From assembly GCA_945876925.1 (NCBI GenBank), contig CAMCQD010000006.1, positions 1 to 15,069 of the forward strand: a DNA stretch of 15,069 bases. The letters run 5' to 3'. Under the pieces are notes generated by a model that saw only the letters and a program-made list of their open reading frames with translations, made no database searches and had not been told where the DNA came from. Positions 1 through 6,415 of this stretch are shown piece after piece; the first letter of the stretch is position 1, and every line of letters starts with the position of its first letter. The DNA comes from an uncultured Dermatophilus sp. GTDB lineage: Bacteria > Actinomycetota > Actinomycetes > Actinomycetales > Dermatophilaceae. Made by a program: the position numbers and the translations under genes.

Positions 1-171
1 GCGCTGACGGCGGTGGCGATTGAGGACCGCAGGCTCGTGTCCTGCGCGGATCGTGTGGCGTCGGGTGTTGCGGGTCTCGTGTCGGGGCCGTCGCTGTACG
101 CGACCGGTGAGGATTCGATGGGAGCCGCGCAGGCGCAGGCGAGGGGCGGCGGCGGGAGGGATCCCGCATGA
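1..171 (+). CDS. C-terminal end of an unidentified protein (partial, starts outside window)
   Basis: Frame 1 is open from the first base to a TGA at 169-171 and gives 56 residues. The first 40 or so (ALTAVAIEDRRLVSCADRVA and on) look like ordinary soluble protein with strong G/C third-position bias. The end is a low-complexity Gly/Ala/Gln/Arg tail finishing GGGGRDPA. I do not recognise the family. Coding is inferred from the open frame, the GC3 bias and the lack of any other convincing frame in this stretch. The gene would converge with the HAD gene that ends at 252. Confidence 0.45.
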   Translation, partial: ALTAVAIEDRRLVSCADRVASGVAGLVSGPSLYATGEDSMGAAQAQARGGGGRDPA

Positions 172-230
172 CGGTGACAGGCGGACAGGTGGCGGATCCC
201 GCCAGGGCCCACCCCGGACGGGCGGTCACC
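172..230. terminator. Possible bidirectional terminator between convergent genes
   Basis: This 80-bp gap lies between the stop of the left-edge gene and the stop of the minus-strand HAD gene. It holds an outer inverted repeat, CGGTGAC (172-178) with GTCACCG (224-230). Nested inside is a short GGCGG-ATC-CCGCC hairpin at 191-203. The placement between convergent genes suits a terminator, but there is no T-tract and the stem is broken. Confidence 0.3.
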
Positions 231-251
231 GGGCCATCGCCGGCCGGTGCG

Positions 252-875
252 TCAGGGGATGAGGGCGTGCGCGGCGAGGATGCGGGCCAGGCCCGCCGGG
301 CCGTCGGCGGGGTCGATCCGCTGCGCGATGAGGCCGGCGCTGGCTGCGGCCACCACATTGGGCTGCTTGTCGTCGATGAACAGGGTCTCGCCGGGGCTGG
401 TCCGGGTGCGTTCCAGGCAGGCGGCGAAGAAGCCCGCGTCCGGCTTGGCCACCCCGAGTTCGCAGGAGTAGAACTCGCCGTCGAACCGGCCCTCGAATCC
501 GCCGTGGGCGCGCATGTACGCGGCCCGTTCGGCCTGCTGGTTGCTGGCCACGTAGCAGCGCACCCCGCCGGCCCGCACCTGATCGACCAGGTCCAGCGAC
601 CCGGGCCAGAAGTCGATCTTGTTCCACTCATCGATCATCCGCTCGACGGTGACGGTCTCGCCCAGCTCGTCGAAGTACTCGCGCAGCAGCTCGGGGAAGG
701 GCTGCTCACCGGTGACGGCATATGTCTGCTCGCGCCGGTCCAGTTCGGCCCATGTGCCGCCGTTGTGCATGAGGGCGTTGATGCCGTCGACCCAGCCGGC
801 CACGGGCCATTGCAGCACGCCGTCGGCGTCGAGCAGGACGGCTTTGATCTGCTGTGCTGCCATGCGGACCAGCAT
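252..875 (-). CDS. HAD-superfamily hydrolase (subfamily IA-like), copy 1
   Basis: This 207-aa soluble protein has all four haloacid dehalogenase motifs. Motif I is LLDADGVL, with the nucleophile at D16 and the acid at D18. Motif II is VASNQQ (S111, N112). Motif III is the lysine of GVAKPD (K144). Motif IV is LFIDDKQPNV (D168, D169). The helical cap between motifs I and II and the FYSCELG segment before motif III resemble YihX/epoxide-hydrolase-N-terminal-like phosphatases. Phosphatase activity on a small phosphorylated metabolite is likely, but the substrate cannot be read from sequence. The ATG at 875 is chosen because AGGAGG (885-890 on the plus strand) lies nine bases upstream. The protein is clearly paralogous to the next gene upstream, with shared blocks YSCELG.AKPDA.FFA and DPADG.AGL.RIL. 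Its base composition matches the GC-rich chromosomal flank, not the peptide island. Confidence 0.93.
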   Translation of the reverse strand: MLVRMAAQQIKAVLLDADGVLQWPVAGWVDGINALMHNGGTWAELDRREQTYAVTGEQPFPELLREYFDELGETVTVERMIDEWNKIDFWPGSLDLVDQVRAGGVRCYVASNQQAERAAYMRAHGGFEGRFDGEFYSCELGVAKPDAGFFAACLERTRTSPGETLFIDDKQPNVVAAASAGLIAQRIDPADGPAGLARILAAHALIP

Positions 876-921
876 AGGGGGGCTCCTCCTGGTGCCCCGG
901 GGAAAGGGGAACGGATTCCCG

Positions 922-965
922 GGCGCCGTGCTGGGGCACCGCCGGTGGTGCCCCAGCGCGGCGCC
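922..965. terminator. Strong 19-bp hairpin between the two HAD genes
   Basis: Bases 922-940 pair with 947-965 through 19 base pairs, 18 Watson-Crick and one G-U/G-T, around a six-base loop (GCCGGT). It lies in the 115-bp gap after the stop of HAD copy 2 and before the start of HAD copy 1 on the minus strand. It fits an intrinsic terminator of the GC-only actinobacterial type. That would give copy 1 its own promoter or make it a partial read-through gene. There is no T-tract. Confidence 0.6.
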
Positions 966-990
966 TGCGCGTGCTGGGGTGCGGACGGGA

Positions 991-1608
991 TCAGCCCAGC
1001 GGTTCCAGCAGGCCGTAGGAGACGAGGATGCGGCGCAGCCCGGCGGCCCCGTCAGCGGGGTCGAGCCGCTGCGCGTGCAGCCCGGCCGCGCGGGCCGCCT
1101 CGACGTTCTTCTCCAGGTCGTCGATGAACAGCGTGCTCGCCGCGTCAGCGCCGGTCTCGCGCAGGACGTAGGCGAAGAAGTCCGCGTCTGGCTTGGCCAT
1201 GCCGAGTTCGCAGGAGTAGAACTGGCCGTCGAACCGCTGGTCGTAGTTGAGGTTCTGGCGCATGTAGCTGAGCCGGAAGGTGTGCTGGTTGCTGGTCAGG
1301 TAGGCCTTGATGCCGGCCTGGCGCAGCTGGGCGACCAGCTCGAAGGAGTCTTCCCACACCTGGATCTCATGCCACTTGGCGATCACGGTCGCGACCGGGG
1401 TGGTCTCGCCGATCTGTGCGAAGTACTCGGCGACCACGTCGGGGAACTCACGCGACCCGTCCAGGGTGTACGCCTGCTCGCGACGTTCGATCTCGGCGAA
1501 GGTGCCCTTCGTCATGAGGGCGTTGACCTCGTCCTGCCAGGTCGGGGTGAGGTACTGCAGGACGCCGTCGGCGTCGAAGAACACGGTGCGGATCGTCTGG
1601 TCGCTCAT
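991..1608 (-). CDS. HAD-superfamily hydrolase (subfamily IA-like), copy 2
   Basis: This 205-aa protein is paralogous to the HAD gene at 252-875. Motif I is FFDADGVLQ (D12, D14), motif II LTSNQH (S106, N107), motif III the lysine of GMAKPD (K139), and motif IV LFIDDLEKNV (D163, D164). All catalytic residues are present, so it should be an active phosphatase or related hydrolase of unknown substrate. The frame is open further upstream to 1677, but those extra residues (MPNGDPSCSRGRNG...) are Arg-rich and unlike any HAD start. The ATG at 1608 gives the usual short lead to motif I and has GTGAGG just upstream, although the spacing is tight. The two copies look like an old tandem duplication that has diverged considerably. 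Confidence 0.92.
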   Translation of the reverse strand: MSDQTIRTVFFDADGVLQYLTPTWQDEVNALMTKGTFAEIERREQAYTLDGSREFPDVVAEYFAQIGETTPVATVIAKWHEIQVWEDSFELVAQLRQAGIKAYLTSNQHTFRLSYMRQNLNYDQRFDGQFYSCELGMAKPDADFFAYVLRETGADAASTLFIDDLEKNVEAARAAGLHAQRLDPADGAAGLRRILVSYGLLEPLG

Positions 1609-1679
1609 GGGCCTCACTTTATGGTGCCGGTTACGCCCGTTGCGGCCTCGTGAACAGGACGGATCGCCGTTGGGCAACG

Positions 1680-1718
1680 CCCTGCCCGTCCCCGCGCGGC
1701 GCTGCGCGCCTGGCAGGG
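1680..1718. repeat. Inverted repeat in the divergent intergenic region
   Basis: CCCTGCC (1680-1686) pairs with GGCAGGG (1712-1718), and inside it GCGCG (1694-1698) pairs with CGCGC (1705-1709). It lies in the 212-bp gap between divergent genes, at the point where GC-rich flank changes to the lower-GC island. It could be an operator, a shielding terminator or an island-end structure. The sequence does not decide between these. Confidence 0.3.
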
Positions 1719-1820
1719 CACCGCGAAGGCCGCGCCGGAGTACGCGCCCGTGGTGCGCATGCGTACCGCCATCCGAAGTGCTACGTAACCTGCGGATAAG
1801 TCTTCAGCAGAGGGATGGAA

Positions 1821-2072
1821 ATGGCGTACAAAGGTGAGGCAATCTCGTTCGTCGCTGATGGGGATGATGCGGTGAATGTCTCATTAAGGGTTCTGCTTGC
1901 TATGTTTTTGTGGATGCTTAGCCTCATCTGCCTATTATTGTGCGCAGTAAATTTCAAACAGCGCCCGATTGAGGTAGTGGCGGGTTATGCCTTTCTGGGG
2001 ATAGGGCTGGCGAGCGGCGTGGGAGCGACAGTTGTGAGCCGAGTCAGTAGGCGAGTGAAGAAGCTGAGGTGA
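1821..2072 (+). CDS. Small two-helix membrane protein opening the LAP operon
   Basis: This 83-aa protein has two hydrophobic stretches. The first is around residues 21-44 (VLLAMFLWMLSLICLLLCAV) and the second around 55-75 (VVAGYAFLGIGLASGVGAT). It ends in a basic tail, VSRRVKKLR. I do not recognise the family. The ATG at 1821 is preferred to the ATG at 1815 because AGAGGG (1809-1814) abuts the latter but sits six bases from the former. The stop lies inside the ribosome binding site of the cyclodehydratase gene, so the two are almost certainly co-transcribed and probably translationally coupled. In a bacteriocin-like cluster a small membrane protein of this kind could give self-immunity or help export. 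That is inference from position only. Confidence 0.8.
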   Translation: MAYKGEAISFVADGDDAVNVSLRVLLAMFLWMLSLICLLLCAVNFKQRPIEVVAGYAFLGIGLASGVGATVVSRVSRRVKKLR

Positions 2073-2073
2073 G
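2066..2073 (+). promoter_or_regulatory. RBS of the cyclodehydratase gene, overlapping the upstream stop
   Basis: GAGGTGAG lies five bases before the ATG at 2079 and contains the TGA (2070-2072) of the preceding membrane-protein gene. The arrangement suits translational coupling. Confidence 0.7.
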
Positions 2074-2078
2074 ACTGT

Positions 2079-4358
2079 ATGTCAGCGCTACGGTTCAATG
2101 AAGGCCTGGCCGTTGATGTGCTTAACGATAGTCACGTATTCATATTGTCTGACGTTGAGCATGTGCTTATCGATAGCGTACCGGCGGCTGCCGTAGCAGA
2201 AGCAGTCAACGGTGAACGTGACTTAGTGCAGGTTGTCGGTGAGGCGGCGCGAAAAGTCGGAGTTGGGGAAGCGTTCGCAGCTGCACGCTCGATGATGCGG
2301 CGGCGATACTTAGTGGACACAGCGCCGACAAATTCACCGTGGGCAGCTTACCTCGAATCGCGCGGTTTACCCTATTCGAAGATTATGAACAAGCTTGCCG
2401 CGGCTCCAGTTGCACTGGTTCCTGCCGTGCTGTCCCGAACGGACGATGAGGTCGACTTTGTGGCCAATCAGGCGCAGGATGCATTAGCGCGCGCCGGAAT
2501 TTCGGCAGTTGTGGTTAGCGATGCTAGCCGTATTCCGGAGGGTCACTTGCCCATGGTGCTAGCTGAAGATTATATACACCCGGTGTGTGACTTGATGAAC
2601 ACGTGGGCGCTACGTACGGGTCGAACATGGGTGTTGGCCAAGCCATGGGGCCAGAGTGCTTGGGTTGGTCCAGCGTTCCAACCAAAAGGGGGGCCTTGCT
2701 GGTCATGCCTGCGCGAGAGGCTAGTTGCTAATCGGCAGTCGGAGCGATATTTAGCCGAGAGACTCAATCGACTGCCAGCCGTCAAAGCCGCTGGTCTGAT
2801 GCCCGGGGCTGTGGATATGGTTGTTGCAGCGGTGGTTAGCCATTGTGTGGCACTCGCCGCCGATGAGGAAGCGCCGCTCCGTGGAATCATCCGTACGATC
2901 GACCTAGCCGCGATGGATTTCACTGGTCACATGGTGTCGGCGTTGCCCACGTGTTCTGCGTGCGGTTCGGTAAGGTTCTTGTCCACAGATCTAGTTCAAA
3001 TAGAACCTGCTCAGGCTGAAAACCAGGCGGATGGGGGATATCGTGTGTGCTCACCCGAAGAGACGGTAGGTCGGCTGGAGCAGCATATCAGTCCAATTGT
3101 CGGCGCTGTCTCCAAGCTCGAATCACTTGGGGTTGACACCGATGGAGTCACGTTCTCATTCGCTGCGGGACATAATTTCGCTGTTGTGAGTGACAGCCTG
3201 CGGATGCTGAAGCAGAACATGCGCGGCCAAAGCGGAGGCAAAGGCCGCACCAAGCAGCAGGCGAAGGCATCAGCTGTATGCGAGGCAATTGAACGGTTCT
3301 GCGGAGTGTGGACGCCTGCTGTGCCGGCCGTGCGCAGCTCATTCGAGGAGCTTAATGAACGTGCAGTGCATCCCGAGCAGGTTTTACTTTTCAGCGATGC
3401 TCAGTATCTCTCACGCGAGAAACTGGATTTCGAGGATACTAAGTTTCATCGCGTTCCTGAGCGGTTCGATGAAAGTTTGCCGATAGATTTTACGCCGGCA
3501 CGTTCCTTGACTACCGGAGAGCGTGTTCTCATTCCCGCAGGCCTAGCTTGGTACGGCGTTCCCGATTTAATCACCGGTCCGCAGTATGCCTATACTGACT
3601 CTAATGGTCAGGCAGCTGGTAATACTGTGGAAGAGGCTGTTCTGCAGGGAATGTGTAAAGTCGTTGAGCGCGACGCTGTTGGGATGTGGTGGTTCAATAG
3701 ACTGCAGCGCCCGGGCATAGATCTTGATTCATTTGAAGACCCGTATATCGACGTGCTGCGAACATTTTATCGCGAACGCGGACGCAACCTCTGGGCGCTT
3801 GATCTGACAAATGATCTAGGCATGCCAGTATTTGCTGCTCTTTCGCGACGTGAATGCGACGTGCAGGACATTATGCTTGGATTTGGAGCTCATTCAGATC
3901 CAGTTGTGGCACTTTTTCGCGCGCTCACTGAACTGAACCAGTTCTTGCCCTTCGTTGCGCATCGCAATGAGCAAGGTCAAACGATTTACGGTACTGATGA
4001 TGGTGCGACCATAGAGTGGTGCCGCAACGTCACTGTGGATTCTGACCCATGGCTTCTGCCTCATCCCGAGTTTGAATATCGGCACGTGCGGAGCTTTGAG
4101 CAGCCTAGTACGCGACGTCTGGATCATCTGGTGCAACGACAGGTTGAGAAATTTGCGTCAGTCAATATAGAGACGATCATCATCAATCAGACCAGGCCTG
4201 AAATTGACCTCGCGGTTGTAAAGGTCCTGGCGCCAGGGCTGAGACACTTCTGGCGCCGAACGGCTCCTGGCAGATTGTATGATATCCCGGTGAGCCTTGG
4301 CTGGATGGCAGCGGCGAACACCGAAGAGAATCTCAATCCGCGCAGCGTATTTTTTTAA
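2079..4358 (+). CDS. Fused leader-binding/YcaO azoline-forming cyclodehydratase (SagC-SagD type)
   Basis: This 759-aa cytoplasmic enzyme should convert Cys (and possibly Ser/Thr) of the precursor core to azolines using ATP. Residues 1 to about 75 (SDVEHVLIDSVP...RRRYLV) look like the PqqD/RRE leader-binding wing. Residues about 110-330 match the E1-like partner domain of fused TOMM cyclodehydratases. This part has the conserved VLAKPWGQSAWVGPAF stretch and four zinc-ligand cysteines in CWSC (C207, C210) and CSAC (C292, C295). The rest is a YcaO domain. Its ATP-binding motifs are SGGKGRT (385-391), EAIERF (402-407) and VVERDAVGMWWFNR (E530, D532). The late GLRHFWRRTAPGRLYD block is typical of azoline-forming YcaO proteins. 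The end, LNPRSVFF, is the usual LNPxPxFF-like terminus without the proline-rich PxPxP tail. The protein looks full length. Codon use is less GC-rich than the flanks, with several TTA codons. The gene ends ten bases before the dehydrogenase remnant. Azoline chemistry rests on family knowledge and the adjacent Cys-rich precursors. Confidence 0.93.
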   Translation: MSALRFNEGLAVDVLNDSHVFILSDVEHVLIDSVPAAAVAEAVNGERDLVQVVGEAARKVGVGEAFAAARSMMRRRYLVDTAPTNSPWAAYLESRGLPYSKIMNKLAAAPVALVPAVLSRTDDEVDFVANQAQDALARAGISAVVVSDASRIPEGHLPMVLAEDYIHPVCDLMNTWALRTGRTWVLAKPWGQSAWVGPAFQPKGGPCWSCLRERLVANRQSERYLAERLNRLPAVKAAGLMPGAVDMVVAAVVSHCVALAADEEAPLRGIIRTIDLAAMDFTGHMVSALPTCSACGSVRFLSTDLVQIEPAQAENQADGGYRVCSPEETVGRLEQHISPIVGAVSKLESLGVDTDGVTFSFAAGHNFAVVSDSLRMLKQNMRGQSGGKGRTKQQAKASAVCEAIERFCGVWTPAVPAVRSSFEELNERAVHPEQVLLFSDAQYLSREKLDFEDTKFHRVPERFDESLPIDFTPARSLTTGERVLIPAGLAWYGVPDLITGPQYAYTDSNGQAAGNTVEEAVLQGMCKVVERDAVGMWWFNRLQRPGIDLDSFEDPYIDVLRTFYRERGRNLWALDLTNDLGMPVFAALSRRECDVQDIMLGFGAHSDPVVALFRALTELNQFLPFVAHRNEQGQTIYGTDDGATIEWCRNVTVDSDPWLLPHPEFEYRHVRSFEQPSTRRLDHLVQRQVEKFASVNIETIIINQTRPEIDLAVVKVLAPGLRHFWRRTAPGRLYDIPVSLGWMAAANTEENLNPRSVFF

Positions 4359-4362
4359 GGAG
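4357..4362 (+). promoter_or_regulatory. RBS fixing the start of the dehydrogenase remnant
   Basis: AAGGAG overlaps the TAA stop of the cyclodehydratase gene and lies six bases before the ATG at 4369. This selects that ATG over the in-frame codon at 4297, which lies inside the upstream gene. Confidence 0.75.
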
Positions 4363-4368
4363 CGCAAG

Positions 4369-5001
4369 ATGGATATCGTCGTGACGACAGCGCCGGGAGT
4401 CTCCTTTGATAGTGTTCCTGAAGGGCTAGTTGTCTGCTCCGGAAATGAAAGGCACACGGTCCCGGCTGCAGACCGAGTAGCCTCGGCTTTTGCTGGCATC
4501 AGGGATCAATTATGCAGCCTTCAAGAGTTGTCATTGTCACTTATGAACGATGGCGGCGGGGTAACTGAGCTTGGTCAGCTACGCGGGATGCTCACTCGAT
4601 TCGTTGAGATAGGACTTCTCGAAGCGGTTGTGCGTAGGGATGGGGTCTTGGTTGCTCGGTTGCGTCGGAAAGGACGATTGTCTCTGGCCAGCACGTATCC
4701 TCCGGCGACTACGTGGCTGAGTCGTCATGTAGTAGCAGTGCCTGAAAAAGATGGCTTACGGCTTGATAGCGGGGTTAGCGCAGGTACAGTCTGGATCAGA
4801 AGTGATATTGCACCTCACGTGTTCGGGGTGCCGATGGAATCGGAGAATATCGACCTTTCTTCGCTGTTGTGGCGTGCCGGATTGGCAGTGCCCGAACGAG
4901 AGATTAATTTTCAAGCTTGTCCTGGGTCAGGTGGACTTTGCGGTGGATCCCGTCGGCCCGTACGTACACGTAGTCCACGTCCTTTACGGAGCGCGTCCTG
5001 A
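4369..5001 (+). pseudogene. SagB-type azoline dehydrogenase, truncated by IS remnant (N-terminal part only)
   Basis: SagB/McbC-type enzymes are FMN-dependent oxidases that turn thiazolines and oxazolines into aromatic azoles. Only the N-terminal non-catalytic part survives here, about 181 residues from MDIVVTTAPG to about VPEREINF. It includes the small winged-helix-like segment (GQLRGMLTRFVEIGLLEAVV) and the TTWLSRHVVAVPEKDGLRLDS block that precedes the nitroreductase fold in this family. From about 4914 the frame runs antisense into transposase-derived DNA and ends at a TGA (4999-5001) after roughly 30 unrelated, Arg-rich residues. The whole FMN-binding nitroreductase domain (about 200 residues) is missing. 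I found no trace of it in the plus-strand frames between the IS remnant and the first precursor. The identification rests on the N-terminal resemblance and on position next to a YcaO gene. Confidence 0.75.
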
Positions 5002-5489
5002 AAGCCTTCGCTCGTCCTGCCACTGACCGGTCAGGCGTGTGATCGTTGCTGGTGACAGGCCCGCGCCTGTGCCCAGGAACTGCTCCAACGCGGGTGCGAA
5101 GTCAGGCCGTGCAGATACAGCAGCGGCAGCGCCTCGGTGACGCTGGGAGACTTGAGGGCCCAAGCCGGCACGATCGCCGTGGAGAACCGGGACCGTTCAC
5201 CCGTGGCAGGATCGACGCGCTTGTCGTTCACGCGGTGCCGGCGCACCCGCACCGCGCCCGCCGCCGTCACGACAACGCGGGGCTGGTGCTTGTCATTGCG
5301 CACCACCAGCCGGCGACCGCCGGCGTCTCGATCGCAGGCGTGTGCGGCCTTGCAAGCGGCGACCTCGGCCTGCAACTCCGCAGCGAGCATCGCGCGGGCA
5401 CTCGCGTGGGCGAGTTCATCCAGTAGTGACCCGCCCGCTGCTGCTAGAGGTTCCTTCGCCTGGTCTACTTCCTCGGCTACCGTGAGCAC
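4914..5489 (-). pseudogene. IS256-family transposase fragment, frameshifted (mobile-element remnant)
   Basis: Read on the minus strand, this is the N-terminal half of an actinobacterial IS256/Mutator-type transposase. Block 1 (about 5489-5103) gives GGSLLDELAHASARAML, RRLVVRNDKHQPR, VNDKRVDPATGER and LPLLYLHGLT, all family hallmarks. Codons are then lost with a frame change. Block 2 (about 5103-5011) gives FAPALEQFLGTGAGLSPATI and QWQDE. A second frame change leads into block 3 (about 5008-4914), KDVDYVYVRADGIHRKVHL, which contains the first catalytic Asp region (ADGIH). The rest of the DDE domain is absent, because block 3 stops exactly where the truncated dehydrogenase begins. The element is therefore dead, and its missing half was lost together with the 3' part of the dehydrogenase. 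I could not identify terminal inverted repeats or a target-site duplication. The open minus-strand frame continues upstream to 5882, but I do not consider that part coding. Confidence 0.85.
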
Positions 5490-5706
5490 AGGGGCACCTT
5501 CCCGAAGCACCACGCCAATGACCGCACTTGAGCAGAACCTCAATGACTTCAAGATCATCTCCGGGTAGGTGCGTCGTCTCACGTCACCAGGCCGAGGGTA
5601 CATCCACAAGTATTGATCGTTGCTCAGTCGCATGTCAGTGGCGGCGCTCTTTGTCAGCGGTGTCATGTACCTGCGCCTACGGATTCTGTGATTACGCACA
5701 CGAGTT

Positions 5707-5730
5707 CGTATATGCCTAGAGGTGCATACG
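5707..5730. promoter_or_regulatory. Candidate operator: imperfect palindrome upstream of the precursor genes
   Basis: CGTAT (5707-5711) is matched by ATACG (5726-5730), and inside these TATGC (5711-5715) is matched by GCATA (5724-5728). The spacing of about two helical turns suits a dimeric regulator. It sits directly upstream of the promoter-like sequences. The LuxR-type protein encoded at 8880-11648 is the obvious candidate ligand, by inference only. Confidence 0.3.
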
Positions 5731-5753
5731 CATTGACGAAGACGTTTTGAGTC

Positions 5754-5783
5754 TTGCTGCTCCCTCGTGCGCTGGCTTAAGGT
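5754..5783 (+). promoter_or_regulatory. Candidate promoter of the precursor genes
   Basis: TTGCTG (5754-5759) and TAAGGT (5778-5783) are spaced by 18 bases and lie 65 bases before the first precursor start. A stronger -35-like TTGACG (5733-5738) lies just upstream but has no good -10 at the right distance. The match is moderate. Confidence 0.35.
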
Positions 5784-5847
5784 AGTTGCAGATTGATCGA
5801 TGACGTAGTGTTTGCATGATTCCGCAGCCTGTTTTAGGGAGTTCCCG

Positions 5848-6231
5848 ATGGATCCTGAAGATGTTGATCGCCAAGCCTTCATTCAGGGCTACACTAGTGT
5901 TTTGGTGAATGCCTGGTCTGACTCTTCGTACTGTTCTCGGCTAGAGAAAGATCCTGTGTCGGCTGTGCTTGAAGTTGGTTTGGAGGTGCCCGAGGGGTTG
6001 CATATTGACCTGGTTCGAGAAGAAGCCAGGGAAGATGACCGAACGTCATCTGAGTGTCTTGATGAGCAGTATCAGATGTGGCTTGAAGGACTATCTTCAG
6101 GTGTAGCAAGATTGCATGTTCCGCAGACGCCGGTAGTTACCTGCGGAACGCTAACCCTGGAGGATCTTGAGTCCGTCTCTGGTGGAGGTGCTGTTATGTG
6201 CTGCTGCTGTCCCTGTAGCTGCTCAGTGTGA
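5848..6231 (+). CDS. LAP/TOMM precursor peptide 1, NHLP-type leader, core AVMCCCCPCSCSV
   Basis: This 127-aa precursor has a long acidic leader of the nitrile-hydratase-related (NHLP) type. The segments YTSVLVNAWSDSSYCSRLEK, DPVSAVLEVGLEVPEG and SGVARLHVPQTP follow the family layout. The leader ends LTLEDLESVSGGG, a double-glycine-like cleavage site. The C-terminal core, AVMCCCCPCSCSV, holds six cysteines and two serines, the residues a YcaO cyclodehydratase would convert to azolines. The frame is open upstream to 5812, but the ATG at 5848 has AGGGAG (5836-5841) six bases before it. The protein is paralogous to the next gene along its whole length, with a more variable core. Leader removal and azoline formation are inferred from the family. 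An unmodified metal-binding role for the Cys tail is less likely beside a YcaO gene. Confidence 0.88.
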   Translation: MDPEDVDRQAFIQGYTSVLVNAWSDSSYCSRLEKDPVSAVLEVGLEVPEGLHIDLVREEAREDDRTSSECLDEQYQMWLEGLSSGVARLHVPQTPVVTCGTLTLEDLESVSGGGAVMCCCCPCSCSV

Positions 6232-6343
6232 TGTGGCAACTGCCGCGTCATGTGTTTGTGCGGGTGCCTGGTAGGAGTGATGTTGGCCTCGGACACCTCT
6301 GTTCGTTGCGGTTGTTGGTGCTTCTGCGTGGGTGGCCGTATGT

Positions 6344-6364
6344 CCCCGACGGTGGTCGTCGGGG
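6344..6364 (+). terminator. Hairpin between the two precursor genes (attenuator-like)
   Basis: CCCCGAC (6344-6350) and GTCGGGG (6358-6364) form a perfect 7-bp stem around a seven-base loop. There is no T-tract, so it is more likely a partial terminator or mRNA-processing stem that sets the ratio of the two precursors than a full stop. It sits in a 184-bp gap that otherwise shows nothing coding. Confidence 0.4.
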
Positions 6365-6415
6365 TGATGCTGGTCGGTGTGGCTAGCGTGATTCCAGTGA
6401 GAGGGAGTGTTTGAC

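Larger units (their letters stand above)
5490..5847. other. Intergenic region between transposase remnant and first precursor
   Basis: There is no convincing gene here. The left part (about 5490-5570) may still belong to the decayed insertion sequence. The right part is more AT-rich and carries the likely promoter and operator of the precursor genes, listed separately. Confidence 0.6.

Noticed and set aside
168..1653. Long plus-strand open frames (319 and 344 codons) opposite the two HAD genes
   Set aside because: They are antisense to complete HAD genes with all catalytic motifs. Their translations show no family features and come from GC-driven lack of stops. The ATGA overlap at 168 looks like coupling, but the frame runs straight into the HAD genes.
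5490..5882. Minus-strand frame extending the transposase remnant upstream to 5882
   Set aside because: Upstream of about 5489 the translation loses any resemblance to IS256 transposases, and it overlaps the start of precursor 1 in antisense. It is probably non-coding.
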